Shown here: positions 33,101-42,000 of the stretch, one piece after another
Numbering within the stretch: the stretch's first letter is position 1
How the letters are laid out: every line of letters starts with the position of its first letter
Made by a program: the position numbers and the translations under genes
NCBI GenBank assembly: GCA_951812965.1
Contig: OX638341.1
Coordinates: 3,144,438-3,208,437, forward strand
DNA from: an uncultured Pseudohongiella sp.
GTDB taxonomy: Bacteria > Pseudomonadota > Gammaproteobacteria > Pseudomonadales > Pseudohongiellaceae
DNA length: 64,000 nucleotides
Direction: 5' to 3'
The notes under the pieces: model-generated
The model's database searches: none
What the model saw: only the letters and a program-made list of their open reading frames with translations
Told to the model about the DNA's origin: nothing

Positions 33101-35964
33101 ATCTGGCCACCGGCGCGGCCTCGGGCGGCGACGCCCAGGGCGATACCTTCAGCAATTTCGAAAATCTCAGCGGTTCGCGCCATGACGACAATCTCACCGG
33201 CGATACGCAAAACAATTACCTCTGGGGCAATCGCGGGGACGACACGCTCTCCGGCGGCGGCGGAAACGATGAACTCCAGGGCGGCGCCGGCGCGGATACC
33301 CTCGATGGCGGCGCCGACCGGGATCGGCTGGAATACAGCCAATCCCACGCAGGGGTAACGGTAAACTTGGCCACCGGCGCGGCCTCGGGCGGTCATGCCC
33401 AAGGCGACACTATCAGCAATTTCGAAGACATCGGCGGCTCGTATCACGCCGATGCGCTCACCGGCGATGCGCAGGATAACGTTCTCTGGGGTCAGCACGG
33501 GGACGACACCCTAACCGGCGGCGCGGGCGCGGATACCCTGGACGGGGGCGATAACGAGGATACGCTGGCTTACGACGACTCCTCCGCCGGGGTCACGGTC
33601 AACCTGGCCACCGGCGCGGCATCGGGCGGCGACGCCCAGGGCGATACCATCAGTAATTTCGAACGCCTCAGGGGCTCGGCGTACGCTGACATCCTCACTG
33701 GCGATGCGCAGGATAATATTCTCTGGGGTCAGGATGGGGCCGACACGCTTTCCGGCGGCGGCGGGAACGATGAACTCCATGGCGGCGGCAATATTGACGA
33801 GCTTTATGGCGGCGCGGACGCCGATATCCTGTATGGAGGCGGCGGAAATGACATTCTTGACGGCGGTACGGGCGCGGATACCTTATATGGGGGAAATTTG
33901 CGCGATTGGCTCGAAGGCGGAGTCGGCGCGGATACCCTGTATGGGGGCAGCGAGGATGATGAACTTGATGGCGGCGCGGGCGCGGATATTTTGATTGGCG
34001 ACAGCGGGTGGGATAATCTCATAGGCGGCAAGGGCGCGGATGCCCTGTATGGAGGCAGCGGGTTTGATTTGCTCAGGGGCGGTTCGGGTGCGGATACCCT
34101 GTATGGGGGTATCGAGAATGATACTCTCTATGGCGAATCGGACGCGGATGCCCTGTATGGAGGCAGCGGATTGGATAGGCTCAGGGGCGGCGCCGGCGCG
34201 GATACCCTGGATGGCGGCGATGACGCGGATACGCTGGTTTACGACAACTCCCCCGCGGGGGTCACGGTCAATCTGGCCACCGGCGCGGCCTCCGGCGGCG
34301 ACGCCCAGGGCGATACCTTCAGTAATTTCGAACGCGTCAGGGGCTCGGCGCACGCTGACATTCTCACTGGCGATGCACAGAATAACACCCTGATCGGCCT
34401 GGACGGGGACGATACCCTGTCCGGCGGCGCGGGAGCGGATACCCTGTCCGGCAATGACGGGAACGACACCCTAGCCGGCGGCGCGGGCGCGGATACGCTG
34501 TATGGAGGCTCGGAACGGGATACGCTGGATTACGACGCCTCCGCCGCGGGCGTCACGGTCAATCTGGCCACCGGCGCCGCCTCGGGCGGCGACGCCCAGG
34601 GCGATACCTTCAGCAATATCGAGAACATCCGGGGTTCGGCGCACTCCGACAAGTTGACCGGCGATGGGGGAGCCAACACGCTGCACGGCGGCGACGCGCA
34701 TGACGAACTCTTTGGCGGCGCGGACGCGGATATCCTGCATGGAGGCAACGGAGTGGATATCCTCTATGGCGGCGCCGGCGCGGATACCCTGGATGGCGGC
34801 GACCATCGGGATTTGCTCTTTGGCGGCGCCGGCGCGGATGCCATGGACGGCGGCGCGGGCCGGGATACGCTGCGCTACGATGACTCCTCCGCCGGGGTCA
34901 CGGTCAATCTGGCCACCGGCGCGGCCTCGGGCGGCGACGCCCAGGGCGATACCTTCAGCAATGTGGAAGATCTCAGCGGCTCGGCATACGCCGACGTTCT
35001 CACCGGCGATGCGCAGCATAACTATCTCTGGGGCCTGGAGGGAGACGATACGCTTTCCGGTGGCGATGACGACGATGAAATTCACGGCGGCTCGGGCGCG
35101 GACACCCTGGACGGGGGCGATGACGAGGATACGCTGGCTTACGACGGCTCCACCGCGGGCGTCACGGTCAATCTGGCCACCGGCGCGGCCTCGGGCGGCG
35201 ATGCCCAGGGCGATACCTTCAGCAATTTCGAAAATCTCAGCGGTTCGCGCCATGACGACAATCTCACCGGCGATACGCAAAACAATTACCTCTGGGGCAA
35301 TCGCGGGGACGACACGCTCTCCGGCGGCGGCGGAAACGATGAACTCCAGGGCGGCGCCGGCGCGGATACCCTCGATGGCGGCGCCGACCGGGATCGGCTG
35401 GAATACAGCCAATCCCACGCAGGGGTAACGGTAAACCTGGCCACCGGCGCGGCCTCGGGCGGTCATGCCCAAGGCGACACAATCAGCAATTTCGAAGACA
35501 TCGGCGGCTCGTATCACGCCGATGCGCTCACCGGCGATGCGCAGGATAACGTTCTCTGGGGTCGGCACGGGGACGACACCCTGGCCGGCGGCGCGGGCGC
35601 GGATACCCTGTATGGGGAAGCCGGCCAGGACACGCTGACCGGCGGCGCCGGCGCGGACACCTTTGTGTTCTCGGCGGCGACGGATTCCACCCAGGGCGAC
35701 GAGGATGAAATTCAGGATTTCTCAACCAGCGACGGCGACCTGCTCGACGTATCCGCCCTGGGCTCCACTTTCATCGGCGAGGACGCCTTCTCCAGCGTAG
35801 CAGGGGAAGTACGCTTCGAGAAACGCGGGGACGACACATTAAATACCACGGACGATGACTTCACCGACGTTTTCGTCGATACGGACGGCGACGGCACGGC
35901 GGACTTTGCCCTGATCCTGGTGGGGCATTACGACCTGGTCGCGGGCGATTTCGTTCTGGGCTGA
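30187..35964 (+). CDS. Giant RTX (haemolysin-type calcium-binding repeat) secreted protein
   Basis: About 1,925 residues. ATG 30187 lies 10 bases after GGAG; an ATG at 30178 is in frame but too close to it. Almost the whole protein is built of GGxGxDxLxGG nonapeptide repeats. These are punctuated about a dozen times by a spacer module reading [20 protein letters not shown], then FSN-E-L-GS-ADxLTGD. The final roughly 110 residues ([20 protein letters not shown], then DLLDVSALG, then [17 protein letters not shown]) form the C-terminal cap and type I secretion signal typical of serralysin-like RTX proteins. There is no enzymatic or adhesin domain and no HlyB/HlyD/TolC genes nearby. It would bind calcium and fold outside the cell. 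It is the only gene between the tRNA-like direct repeats. Confidence 0.88.
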   Translation: MTDSTGDNGENTLHGTSGDDYLSGLGGDDTLYGYGGNDTLDGGAGEDTLDGGAGTDTAAYDDSTEGVTVNLATGAASGGDAQGDTFVSIENLRGSNYADILIGDALDNALRGQGGDDTLTGGAGADSLYGGAGDDTLIGGPGADILRGGADRDTLRYGASAAGVTINLVTGAASGGHAEGDTFSNIENILGSDHADTLTGDAGDNVLYGREGDDIVAGGAGADTLYGNKGNDTLSGGAGADTLDGGDDEDTLSYDASSAGVTVNLATGAASGGDAQGDTFSNFERLRGSAYADVLTGNALDNALRGQGGDDTLSGGAGADSLYGGAGDDTLIGGPGADILRGGADRDTLRYGASAAGVTINLATGAASGGHAEGDTFSSIENILGSDHADTLTGDAGDNVLYGREGDDAVAGGAGADTLYGNKGNDTLSGGAGADTLDGGDDEDTLSYDASSAGVTVNLATGAASGGDAQGDTFSNFERLRGSAYADVLTGDSQNNRLWGQDGADTLSGGGGHDELHGGSGADTLYGGSHQDLLYGGAGADSLDGGAGEDILGYSNSSAGVTINLATGAASGGDAQGDTFSNIEHLSGSAYADTLTGDSQHNYLWGLGGDDTLSGGGGYDDIHGGAGADTLTGGEGWDYLFGGKGVDTLYGGSETDLLHGDEDADTLYGGSAWDVLYGHIGADTLYGGSGNDRLYGGGNADTLHGDANDDSLYGGDGEDILNGGSGNDYLSGGSSADNLAGGAGADTLDGGDDEDTLDYDASAAGVTVNLATGAASGGDAQGDTFSNIENIRGSAHSDKLTGDGGANTLHGGDAHDELFGGADADILHGGNGVDILYGGAGADTLDGGGQRDLLFGGAGADAMDGGAGRDTLRYDDSSAGVTVNLATGAASGGDAQGDTFSNVEDLSGSAYADVLTGDAQHNYLWGLGGDDTLSGGDDDDEIHGGSGADTLDGGDDEDTLAYDGSTAGVTVNLATGAASGGDAQGDTFSNFENLSGSRHDDNLTGDTQNNYLWGNRGDDTLSGGGGNDELQGGAGADTLDGGADRDRLEYSQSHAGVTVNLATGAASGGHAQGDTISNFEDIGGSYHADALTGDAQDNVLWGQHGDDTLTGGAGADTLDGGDNEDTLAYDDSSAGVTVNLATGAASGGDAQGDTISNFERLRGSAYADILTGDAQDNILWGQDGADTLSGGGGNDELHGGGNIDELYGGADADILYGGGGNDILDGGTGADTLYGGNLRDWLEGGVGADTLYGGSEDDELDGGAGADILIGDSGWDNLIGGKGADALYGGSGFDLLRGGSGADTLYGGIENDTLYGESDADALYGGSGLDRLRGGAGADTLDGGDDADTLVYDNSPAGVTVNLATGAASGGDAQGDTFSNFERVRGSAHADILTGDAQNNTLIGLDGDDTLSGGAGADTLSGNDGNDTLAGGAGADTLYGGSERDTLDYDASAAGVTVNLATGAASGGDAQGDTFSNIENIRGSAHSDKLTGDGGANTLHGGDAHDELFGGADADILHGGNGVDILYGGAGADTLDGGDHRDLLFGGAGADAMDGGAGRDTLRYDDSSAGVTVNLATGAASGGDAQGDTFSNVEDLSGSAYADVLTGDAQHNYLWGLEGDDTLSGGDDDDEIHGGSGADTLDGGDDEDTLAYDGSTAGVTVNLATGAASGGDAQGDTFSNFENLSGSRHDDNLTGDTQNNYLWGNRGDDTLSGGGGNDELQGGAGADTLDGGADRDRLEYSQSHAGVTVNLATGAASGGHAQGDTISNFEDIGGSYHADALTGDAQDNVLWGRHGDDTLAGGAGADTLYGEAGQDTLTGGAGADTFVFSAATDSTQGDEDEIQDFSTSDGDLLDVSALGSTFIGEDAFSSVAGEVRFEKRGDDTLNTTDDDFTDVFVDTDGDGTADFALILVGHYDLVAGDFVLG
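30499..31657 (+). repeat. Tandem 582-bp duplication inside the RTX gene
   Basis: 30499-31075 is repeated at 31081-31657 with a few substitutions (offset 582 bases, 194 codons). Both copies start GCGCTGGATAATGCGCTGCG and end in TCGGCCTACGCCGACGTCCT. The frame is preserved. Confidence 0.8.
32461..33540 (+). repeat. 1,080-bp internal duplication in the RTX gene, first copy
   Basis: This block recurs at 34531-35610 with an offset of exactly 2,070 bases (690 codons). Only scattered substitutions separate the copies, for example GQ versus DH before RDLLFGG. The high identity suggests a recent event. Confidence 0.85.
34531..35610 (+). repeat. 1,080-bp internal duplication in the RTX gene, second copy
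   Basis: Second copy of 32461-33540; both begin TACGACGCCTCCGCCGCGGG and end GGCGCGGATACCCTG. The frame is maintained. Confidence 0.85.
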
Positions 35965-35996
35965 GCGATCCGGTTGCCCGCGGCAAGGACACTTGA

Positions 35997-36061
35997 GAAT
36001 CTGGCGCGCCTGGAGAGATTCGAACTCCCGACCAACTGGTTCGAAGCCAGTTACTCTATCC
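35997..36061. repeat. Right direct repeat of the RTX island (overlaps tRNA-Arg)
   Basis: Same-orientation copy of 29860-29924, 63 of 65 bases identical. It extends 5 bases beyond the tRNA CCA end, so the shared sequence is not only conserved tRNA sequence. Together the copies would be attL- and attR-like sites. Confidence 0.75.
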
Positions 36062-36078
36062 GGCTGAGCTACAGGCGC
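36002..36078 (-). tRNA. tRNA-Arg (anticodon TCG)
   Basis: A 77-base cloverleaf on the minus strand, including an encoded CCA. The acceptor strands GCGCCTG and CAGGCGC pair fully and the D-arm starts GCTC. The anticodon arm is ACTGG-CTTCGAA-CCAGT, giving anticodon TCG (reads CGA, arginine). The T-arm is GGGAG-TTCGAAT-CTCTC. Discriminator base G. All elements are intact, in contrast with the remnant at 29860. Confidence 0.95.
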
Positions 36079-36150
36079 ACGGCTGGCGCTAATGTACCGC
36101 CTCGCACAGCCGCTGGCAATCAGATTCCCACCTGAACCGCCTCAATGTAA

Positions 36151-36259
36151 GTCGCTGTCGGGATGGGGGTGTGCCGTGGCGTGCGAGGCAGGAAGCCGAG
36201 CCCGAGCCTACAGGGACGTATTCACGGCGGACACGGCACACCCCCGTCCCGGCAGCGAC
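36151..36259. repeat. Intergenic 28-bp inverted repeat with a 53-base loop
   Basis: 36151-36178 and 36232-36259 are inverse complements with two mismatches (each arm contains the GGGTGTGCCGTG core or its complement). The loop includes CTACAGGGACGTATTCACGG, a sequence I associate with dispersed intergenic repeats in marine gammaproteobacteria; this is from memory and unchecked. It lies between the tRNA and the leftward DUF5916 gene end. Confidence 0.7.
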
Positions 36260-36297
36260 GATTCGAAGCCACAAGAGTCCATTCGGAAGCTTTGGAT

Positions 36298-38568
36298 CTA
36301 ATTGAAAAAATCGAAGATGCGGCTGTACTTGAGAATGAACTGGCGGGCGTTCTCGGGCTCGTAGCCGGAATTGGGCATATTCAGGCCGCTGAATTCATCG
36401 ACTTCGTTATAGACCAGGTATAGCCCCGCGTTGGCCGATTGCAGCCAGGCGAAACGCACATTGGCCGCCACAACGTCGTCGCGATCGTTGTATTGCACCA
36501 GTGTCTGTAGCGAGATGTTTGGCGTAAACGAGTAAGACACACGTACCCGCGCCAGATTCACGGTGAAATCGCCATTGGCGACCGGCAGCGAAATATCGCT
36601 GCGATTCCAGGAAACTTCGGTGCTGAACCGTTCGTCGAGTTGATATCGGACGGTAGTATCGGTAGTTGCCCGGTCGCCGCCGAAAAATCCGCCGATATTG
36701 CCGCGAACGTTGATGCTTAACGGCGCCGACTGATTTGTCCAGAACACCGGCTGAATTTCGCTGTGCTCGTAGGTACCCGCCGGCACCCAGACACCGTCGA
36801 CGATCTCGAAGGGTTCGCGCACGCCTTCCAGGGTGAAATTCATCCCGGTGTGGATTTCCATTCCGCTTTCGAATTCCCAGTGATTGTCGACGTGCAGGTA
36901 GCCGGTTTCCTGAAATCCGTCGAATCCCCAGTAGCCGCGATAATTCATGTGCGGCCGCAATTCATGCAGGTTCCACCAGTCCTGCGGACGATAAGTGTAA
37001 CGCCAGCCGGCATCCCACTTGCGAAATGCGCGGCGGGACAGGAAACCGACTTCCGGATTGAAATTCTCGCGCACTTCCGAGTAACCGCCGCTCAGATTCC
37101 AGGCTTCGTCCTGATATTGGGCACGAACGCCGCCCGCGGTGTCGCGGCCGCTCAGATGCGGTGAGTCGGTGCGCGCCGCCCAACTGGTGATCAGCGTCGT
37201 GTCGCCGATACCCCAGCGGCCGTCGACGGACATTGTGCGGTTATAGTCTTCTCCCGCATTACCCAGAGCCGTGCCGTCGCCGTCGCGCTCGATGTACATC
37301 ATGCCGATCGTCGAGCGATTGCCGAGTTCCTGGTTGACCCGGGCAACGGAAAAGTCGTTCTGAGAAATACGGCCGTCGACGCTTTCGGTGCGCATTTGCA
37401 GCAGCCCGATATTGGTGTTGTTGCCGACCTTGCCGGTCAGCCGGGCGCCGCCTTCTATCGGCAACTGCGTGCCGCCCGCGCCGACGCCGATGCGGCGGCT
37501 GAAGAACAACTCCACTTCTCGCGGATTGCCGACCGAAAACTGACCGGCGTTTTCCAGGAAGAAAGGTCGTTTTTCCGGAAAGAACAGGCTGAACCGGTCT
37601 AGATTGACCTGCAGTTCGTCGGCTTCGACCTGGGCGAAATCGGTGTTGTAGGTGCCGTCGAGCACCAGGCTGGGGGTGATCGCGTACTTGAAGTCGAATC
37701 CCAGTTCCTGCTGGTCCACCGTGCCCGAAACGATACTGCCGCCGCGCTCGGCGGAACCGAGCACATAGGGCGTGAACTGCAAGGCTCGCTGACTGGGAAC
37801 GCGGATGCCTTCGATGATGCCGGCTTCCGAAACCCGGTTAATGTCGAACTGGCGCTGAAGCGGCGCCCAGTAGGCAATCTCGTTGTTATGCCGGATATTG
37901 CGCTGGAAATTGATGCCCCAGGTCTGTTCGGCGCCGTTGCCGTAGCGCAGGGAAGTAAACGGAATCTCCATTTCCGCGCTCCAGCCGTAATCGTAGATTT
38001 GCGCTTCCACTTCCCAGGTCGTGTCCCAGTTCAGATTGAAGCCGCCTCCGGAGCCGCCTCCCCCGCCGAATCCGCCGCCCGATCCTTCGTTGGTAACCTG
38101 GGCGTCGAATTGCAGACCGGCCGGATTGGTGCCGAACACGAAACCGTTCTGGCGGTCGAGCATGCCGTCGATGATGACGCGAAAACTGTCGGTGTCGTCG
38201 AGCGGAGCATCGCGCCGGCTGTCGGTCACGATGATCTGGGAAGGGTCGGTCTCGTAGGCGATCAGCCCGATATAGAGAGCGTCTTCGGTGTATCCCACAC
38301 GTACTTCGGTGCGCTGGGTCGCGGGCCGCCCCTCGTCCGGCCGCACCTGCCGGAAGCCGGTGGCCGGCATCACGCCTTGCCAGGCAGCGTCGTCCGCGAC
38401 ATCGCCGTCGATAACCGGGCGTCGCTCCAGCGGATAAGCCGTTGTCGAAGGAGGCGCCGAGCGGATGCCCGGTTCCTGCTCTTGCGCCAGCGCGCCGGAA
38501 GCCAACAGGTTGATTAACGGAAAAAGCAACGCGGAGACCAGCGTGGCTCCATAGTGGGCAAAGCTCAT
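36298..38568 (-). CDS. DUF5916 outer-membrane protein with N-terminal CBM9-like domain
   Basis: This 756-residue protein has a signal peptide (to about ALAQEQ) and GAGG before the ATG. RRPVIDGDVADDAAWQGV, then TEVRVGYTEDALYIGLIAYE and RDAPLDDTDSFRVIIDGM, define the carbohydrate-binding family 9-like domain that begins DUF5916 proteins. The remainder is a long beta-barrel-like region with alternating aromatic strands (FFPEKRPFFLENAGQFSVG is a family hallmark). It ends in LKYSRIFDFFN, an aromatic C-terminus suited to outer-membrane assembly. A glycine-rich insert GGGFGGGGGSGGGFN is near residue 173. The role is unknown; it may take part in uptake or attachment of a polymer. Confidence 0.85.
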   Translation of the reverse strand: MSFAHYGATLVSALLFPLINLLASGALAQEQEPGIRSAPPSTTAYPLERRPVIDGDVADDAAWQGVMPATGFRQVRPDEGRPATQRTEVRVGYTEDALYIGLIAYETDPSQIIVTDSRRDAPLDDTDSFRVIIDGMLDRQNGFVFGTNPAGLQFDAQVTNEGSGGGFGGGGGSGGGFNLNWDTTWEVEAQIYDYGWSAEMEIPFTSLRYGNGAEQTWGINFQRNIRHNNEIAYWAPLQRQFDINRVSEAGIIEGIRVPSQRALQFTPYVLGSAERGGSIVSGTVDQQELGFDFKYAITPSLVLDGTYNTDFAQVEADELQVNLDRFSLFFPEKRPFFLENAGQFSVGNPREVELFFSRRIGVGAGGTQLPIEGGARLTGKVGNNTNIGLLQMRTESVDGRISQNDFSVARVNQELGNRSTIGMMYIERDGDGTALGNAGEDYNRTMSVDGRWGIGDTTLITSWAARTDSPHLSGRDTAGGVRAQYQDEAWNLSGGYSEVRENFNPEVGFLSRRAFRKWDAGWRYTYRPQDWWNLHELRPHMNYRGYWGFDGFQETGYLHVDNHWEFESGMEIHTGMNFTLEGVREPFEIVDGVWVPAGTYEHSEIQPVFWTNQSAPLSINVRGNIGGFFGGDRATTDTTVRYQLDERFSTEVSWNRSDISLPVANGDFTVNLARVRVSYSFTPNISLQTLVQYNDRDDVVAANVRFAWLQSANAGLYLVYNEVDEFSGLNMPNSGYEPENARQFILKYSRIFDFFN

Positions 38569-38750
38569 GTATACCTCGGATCAGAGCGATATCGATTCGA
38601 GTAATCAATTGATATATCGGGAAAAACCGCTAAGGAAGGTTAATTCAGGGCGGACCTCGTGGCAAGGCGGCAAAAGTTACAAATGTTGTCGCTTCGCAAC
38701 CAGGCGTTGATGACATGACGCTGGCGTCGTACGCAATGGCATCGAACGAT

Positions 38751-38780
38751 TTGACATATAGTTATAATTATAAATCTAAT
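38751..38780 (+). promoter_or_regulatory. Candidate sigma70 promoter for the autotransporter gene
   Basis: TTGACA (38751-38756), an 18-base AT-rich spacer and TCTAAT (38775-38780). The -35 is consensus and the -10 is one base off. It would give a leader of roughly 230 bases before the start codon. No experimental support. Confidence 0.35.
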
Positions 38781-38850
38781 AGGGCTGGATCAATAGGATC
38801 AATAGTTCTTGATGGGTTTGCATCGAATGGTTGACGCGGCGCGCTTGAGC

Positions 38851-38870
38851 GGGCGAGCCAGGCCTCGCCC
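38851..38870. repeat. Degenerate REP-like palindrome
   Basis: GGGCGAGCCAGGCCTCGCCC, a variant of the family seen at 7966, 11204 and 29354, without the GTAG border. Confidence 0.6.
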
Positions 38871-39020
38871 CGCTTTCCGCCAGATCAACCGCCGTCCCCT
38901 CAGTTTTTGGATATAACACCCGTTTTGATATAGCATCCGCGAGATAATATTGAATTAGAATTGCGTTGAGTTTCACTGCACCGGCGTGGCTTCGCTCAAT
39001 GTTCAATAGGAGATTTGAAA

Positions 39021-42000
39021 TTGAACGCAAGAACCTGTTTGCCTGAATTAGTATCCTCCGCCGCTCTCTTTCGATACGCCAATAGCTCTAAGAAGAACTC
39101 GTTTTCCAGTTCCGGGCGGACCGCCCGGCGACGCATGTGGCTGTCCTGGGCCTTCGCTGCCATGGGGCTGCTGTTTGCCGTGCCGGCGGCGGCGCAATCG
39201 ATTGAATTCTCCTACTTTAATGAGAACGGTGTTCTGATTTCGCAACCCGTCATTATTATGGATGAAGAATCAACGGCCACCTACATGGTGGCGCTGGACA
39301 CCCCGCCGAGCGATCCAGTGACGGTCACGATAACAACAAATGCTATCTCCCCTCAAATTAGTTGGGACACGGACCCGAACACGATGGGCGACCAGAACAC
39401 ACTCACCTTCGACAGCAGCGACTATAACATCAAGCAGACAGTGACGCTGACTAGCGTGCACGATGACAATGGCATACTTAACGAAACAGTACTTATACAC
39501 AAAGCCAGTTCTAGCGATACCGCGTACAATGATGTTTCCAGAAACTTTTATGTCCGAGTGATCGACAACGACACCCCCGGAATCGACTTGCCGACAGGCA
39601 ACGTGTCGGTGACCGAACAGTCTACGGCCACTTTCGACTACGACGTGAAGCTGGACACGCAGCCGAGCGACGACGTGACGATCACGATCGCAGCGAAATC
39701 CGGCAGCGACGGCAACATCACGTTTGACACGGACCCGAACACGACGGGCAATCAGAACACGCTCACCTTCACCATGAGCAGCTGGAACACCCCGCAGAAG
39801 GTGACGCTGTTTGCGTCCGACGACGCCGACGGCGACAACGGTCAGGCGACGCTGGAGCACACGGCCTCGGGCGGCGGCTACGCTGGCATCACCGGCGAAG
39901 TGACGGTGGTAGAGTCGGACAATGACACGAAGGGAATCGACTTGCCGACAGGCAACGTGTCGGTGACCGAACAGTCTACGGCCACTTTCGACTACGACGT
40001 GAAGCTGGACACGCAGCCGAGCGACGACGTGACGATCACGATCGCAGCGAAATCCGGCAGCGACGGCAACATCACGTTTGACACGGACCCGAACACGACG
40101 GGCAATCAGAACACGCTCACCTTCACCATGAGCAGCTGGAACACCCCGCAGAAGGTGACGCTGTTTGCGTCCGACGACGCCGACGGCGACAACGGTCAGG
40201 CGACGCTGGAGCACACGGCCTCGGGCGGCGGCTACGCTGGCATCACCGGCGAAGTGACGGTGGTAGAGTCGGACAATGACACGAAGGGAATCGACTTGCC
40301 GACAGGCAACGTGTCGGTGACCGAACAGTCTACGGCCACTTTCGACTACGACGTGAAGCTGGACACGCAGCCGAGCGACGACGTGACGATCACGATCGCA
40401 GCGAAATCCGGCAGCGACGGCAACATCACGTTTGACACGGACCCGAACACGACGGGCAATCAGAACACGCTCACCTTCACCATGAGCAGCTGGAACACCC
40501 CGCAGAAGGTGACGCTGTTTGCGTCCGACGACGCCGACGGCGACAACGGTCAGGCGACGCTGGAGCACACGGCCTCGGGCGGCGGCTACGCTGGCATCAC
40601 CGGCGAAGTGACGGTGGTAGAGTCGGACAATGACACGAAGGGAATCGACTTGCCGACAGGCAACGTGTCGGTGACCGAACAGTCTACGGCCACTTTCGAC
40701 TACGACGTGAAGCTGGACACGCAGCCGAGCGACGAAGTGACGATCACGATCGCAGCGAAATCCGGCAGCGACGGCAACATCACGTTTGACACGGACCCGA
40801 ACACGACGGGCAATCAGAACACGCTCACCTTCACCATGAGCAGCTGGAACACCCCGCAGAAGGTGACGCTGTTTGCGTCCGACGACGCCGACGGCGACAA
40901 CGGTCAGGCGACGCTGGAGCACACGGCCTCGGGCGGCGGCTACGCTGGCATCACCGGCGAAGTGACGGTGGTAGAGTCGGACAATGACACGAAGGGAATC
41001 GACTTGCCGACAGGCAACGTGTCGGTGACCGAACAGTCTACGGCCACTTTCGACTACGACGTGAAGCTGGACACGCAGCCGAGCGACGACGTGACGATCA
41101 CGATCGCAGCGAAATCCGGCAGCGACGGCGACATCACGTTTGACACGGACCCGAACACGACGGGCAATCAGAACACGCTCACCTTCACCATGAGCAGCTG
41201 GAACACCCCGCAGAAGGTGACGCTGTTTGCGTCCGACGACGCCGACGGCGACAACGGTCAGGCGACGCTGGAGCACACGGCCTCGGGCGGCGGCTACGCT
41301 GGCATCACCGGCGAAGTGACGGTGGTAGAGTCGGACAATGACACGAAGGGAATCGACTTGCCGACAGGCAACGTGTCGGTGACCGAACAGTCTACGGCCA
41401 CTTTCGACTACGACGTGAAGCTGGACACGCAGCCGAGCGACGACGTGACGATCACGATCGCAGCGAAATCCGGCAGCGACGGCAACATCACGTTTGACAC
41501 GGACCCGAACACGACGGGCAATCAGAACACGCTCACCTTCACCATGAGCAGCTGGAACACCCCGCAGAAGGTGACGCTGTTTGCGTCCGACGACGCCGAC
41601 GGCGACAACGGTCAGGCGACGCTGGAGCACACGGCCTCGGGCGGCGGCTACGCTGGCATCACCGGCGAAGTGACGGTGGTAGAGTCGGACAATGACCCCA
41701 AGGGAATCGACTTGCCGACAGGCAACGTGTCGGTGACCGAACAGTCTACGGCCACTTTCGACTACGACGTGAAGCTGGACACGCAGCCGAGCGACGACGT
41801 GACGATCACGATCGCAGCGAAATCCGGCAGCGACGGCAACATCACGTTTGACACGGACCCGAACACGACGGGCAATCAGAACACGCTCACCTTCACCATG
41901 AGCAGCTGGAACACCCCGCAGAAGGTGACGCTGTTTGCGTCCGACGACGCCGACGGCGACAACGGTCAGGCGACGCTGGAGCACACGGCCTCGGGCGGCG

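Larger units (their letters stand above)
38569..39020. other. Divergent intergenic region before the autotransporter gene
   Basis: This 452-bp region is AT-rich around 38740-38790 and 38910-38960. It contains a candidate promoter (38751-38780) and a degenerate REP-like palindrome (38851-38870). I see no supported gene. Confidence 0.5.

Noticed and set aside
31522..35568. Several 140-390-codon minus-strand frames opposite the RTX gene
   Set aside because: They are antisense reflections of the GGxGxD repeats, contain no recognisable domain and are fully covered by the sense gene.
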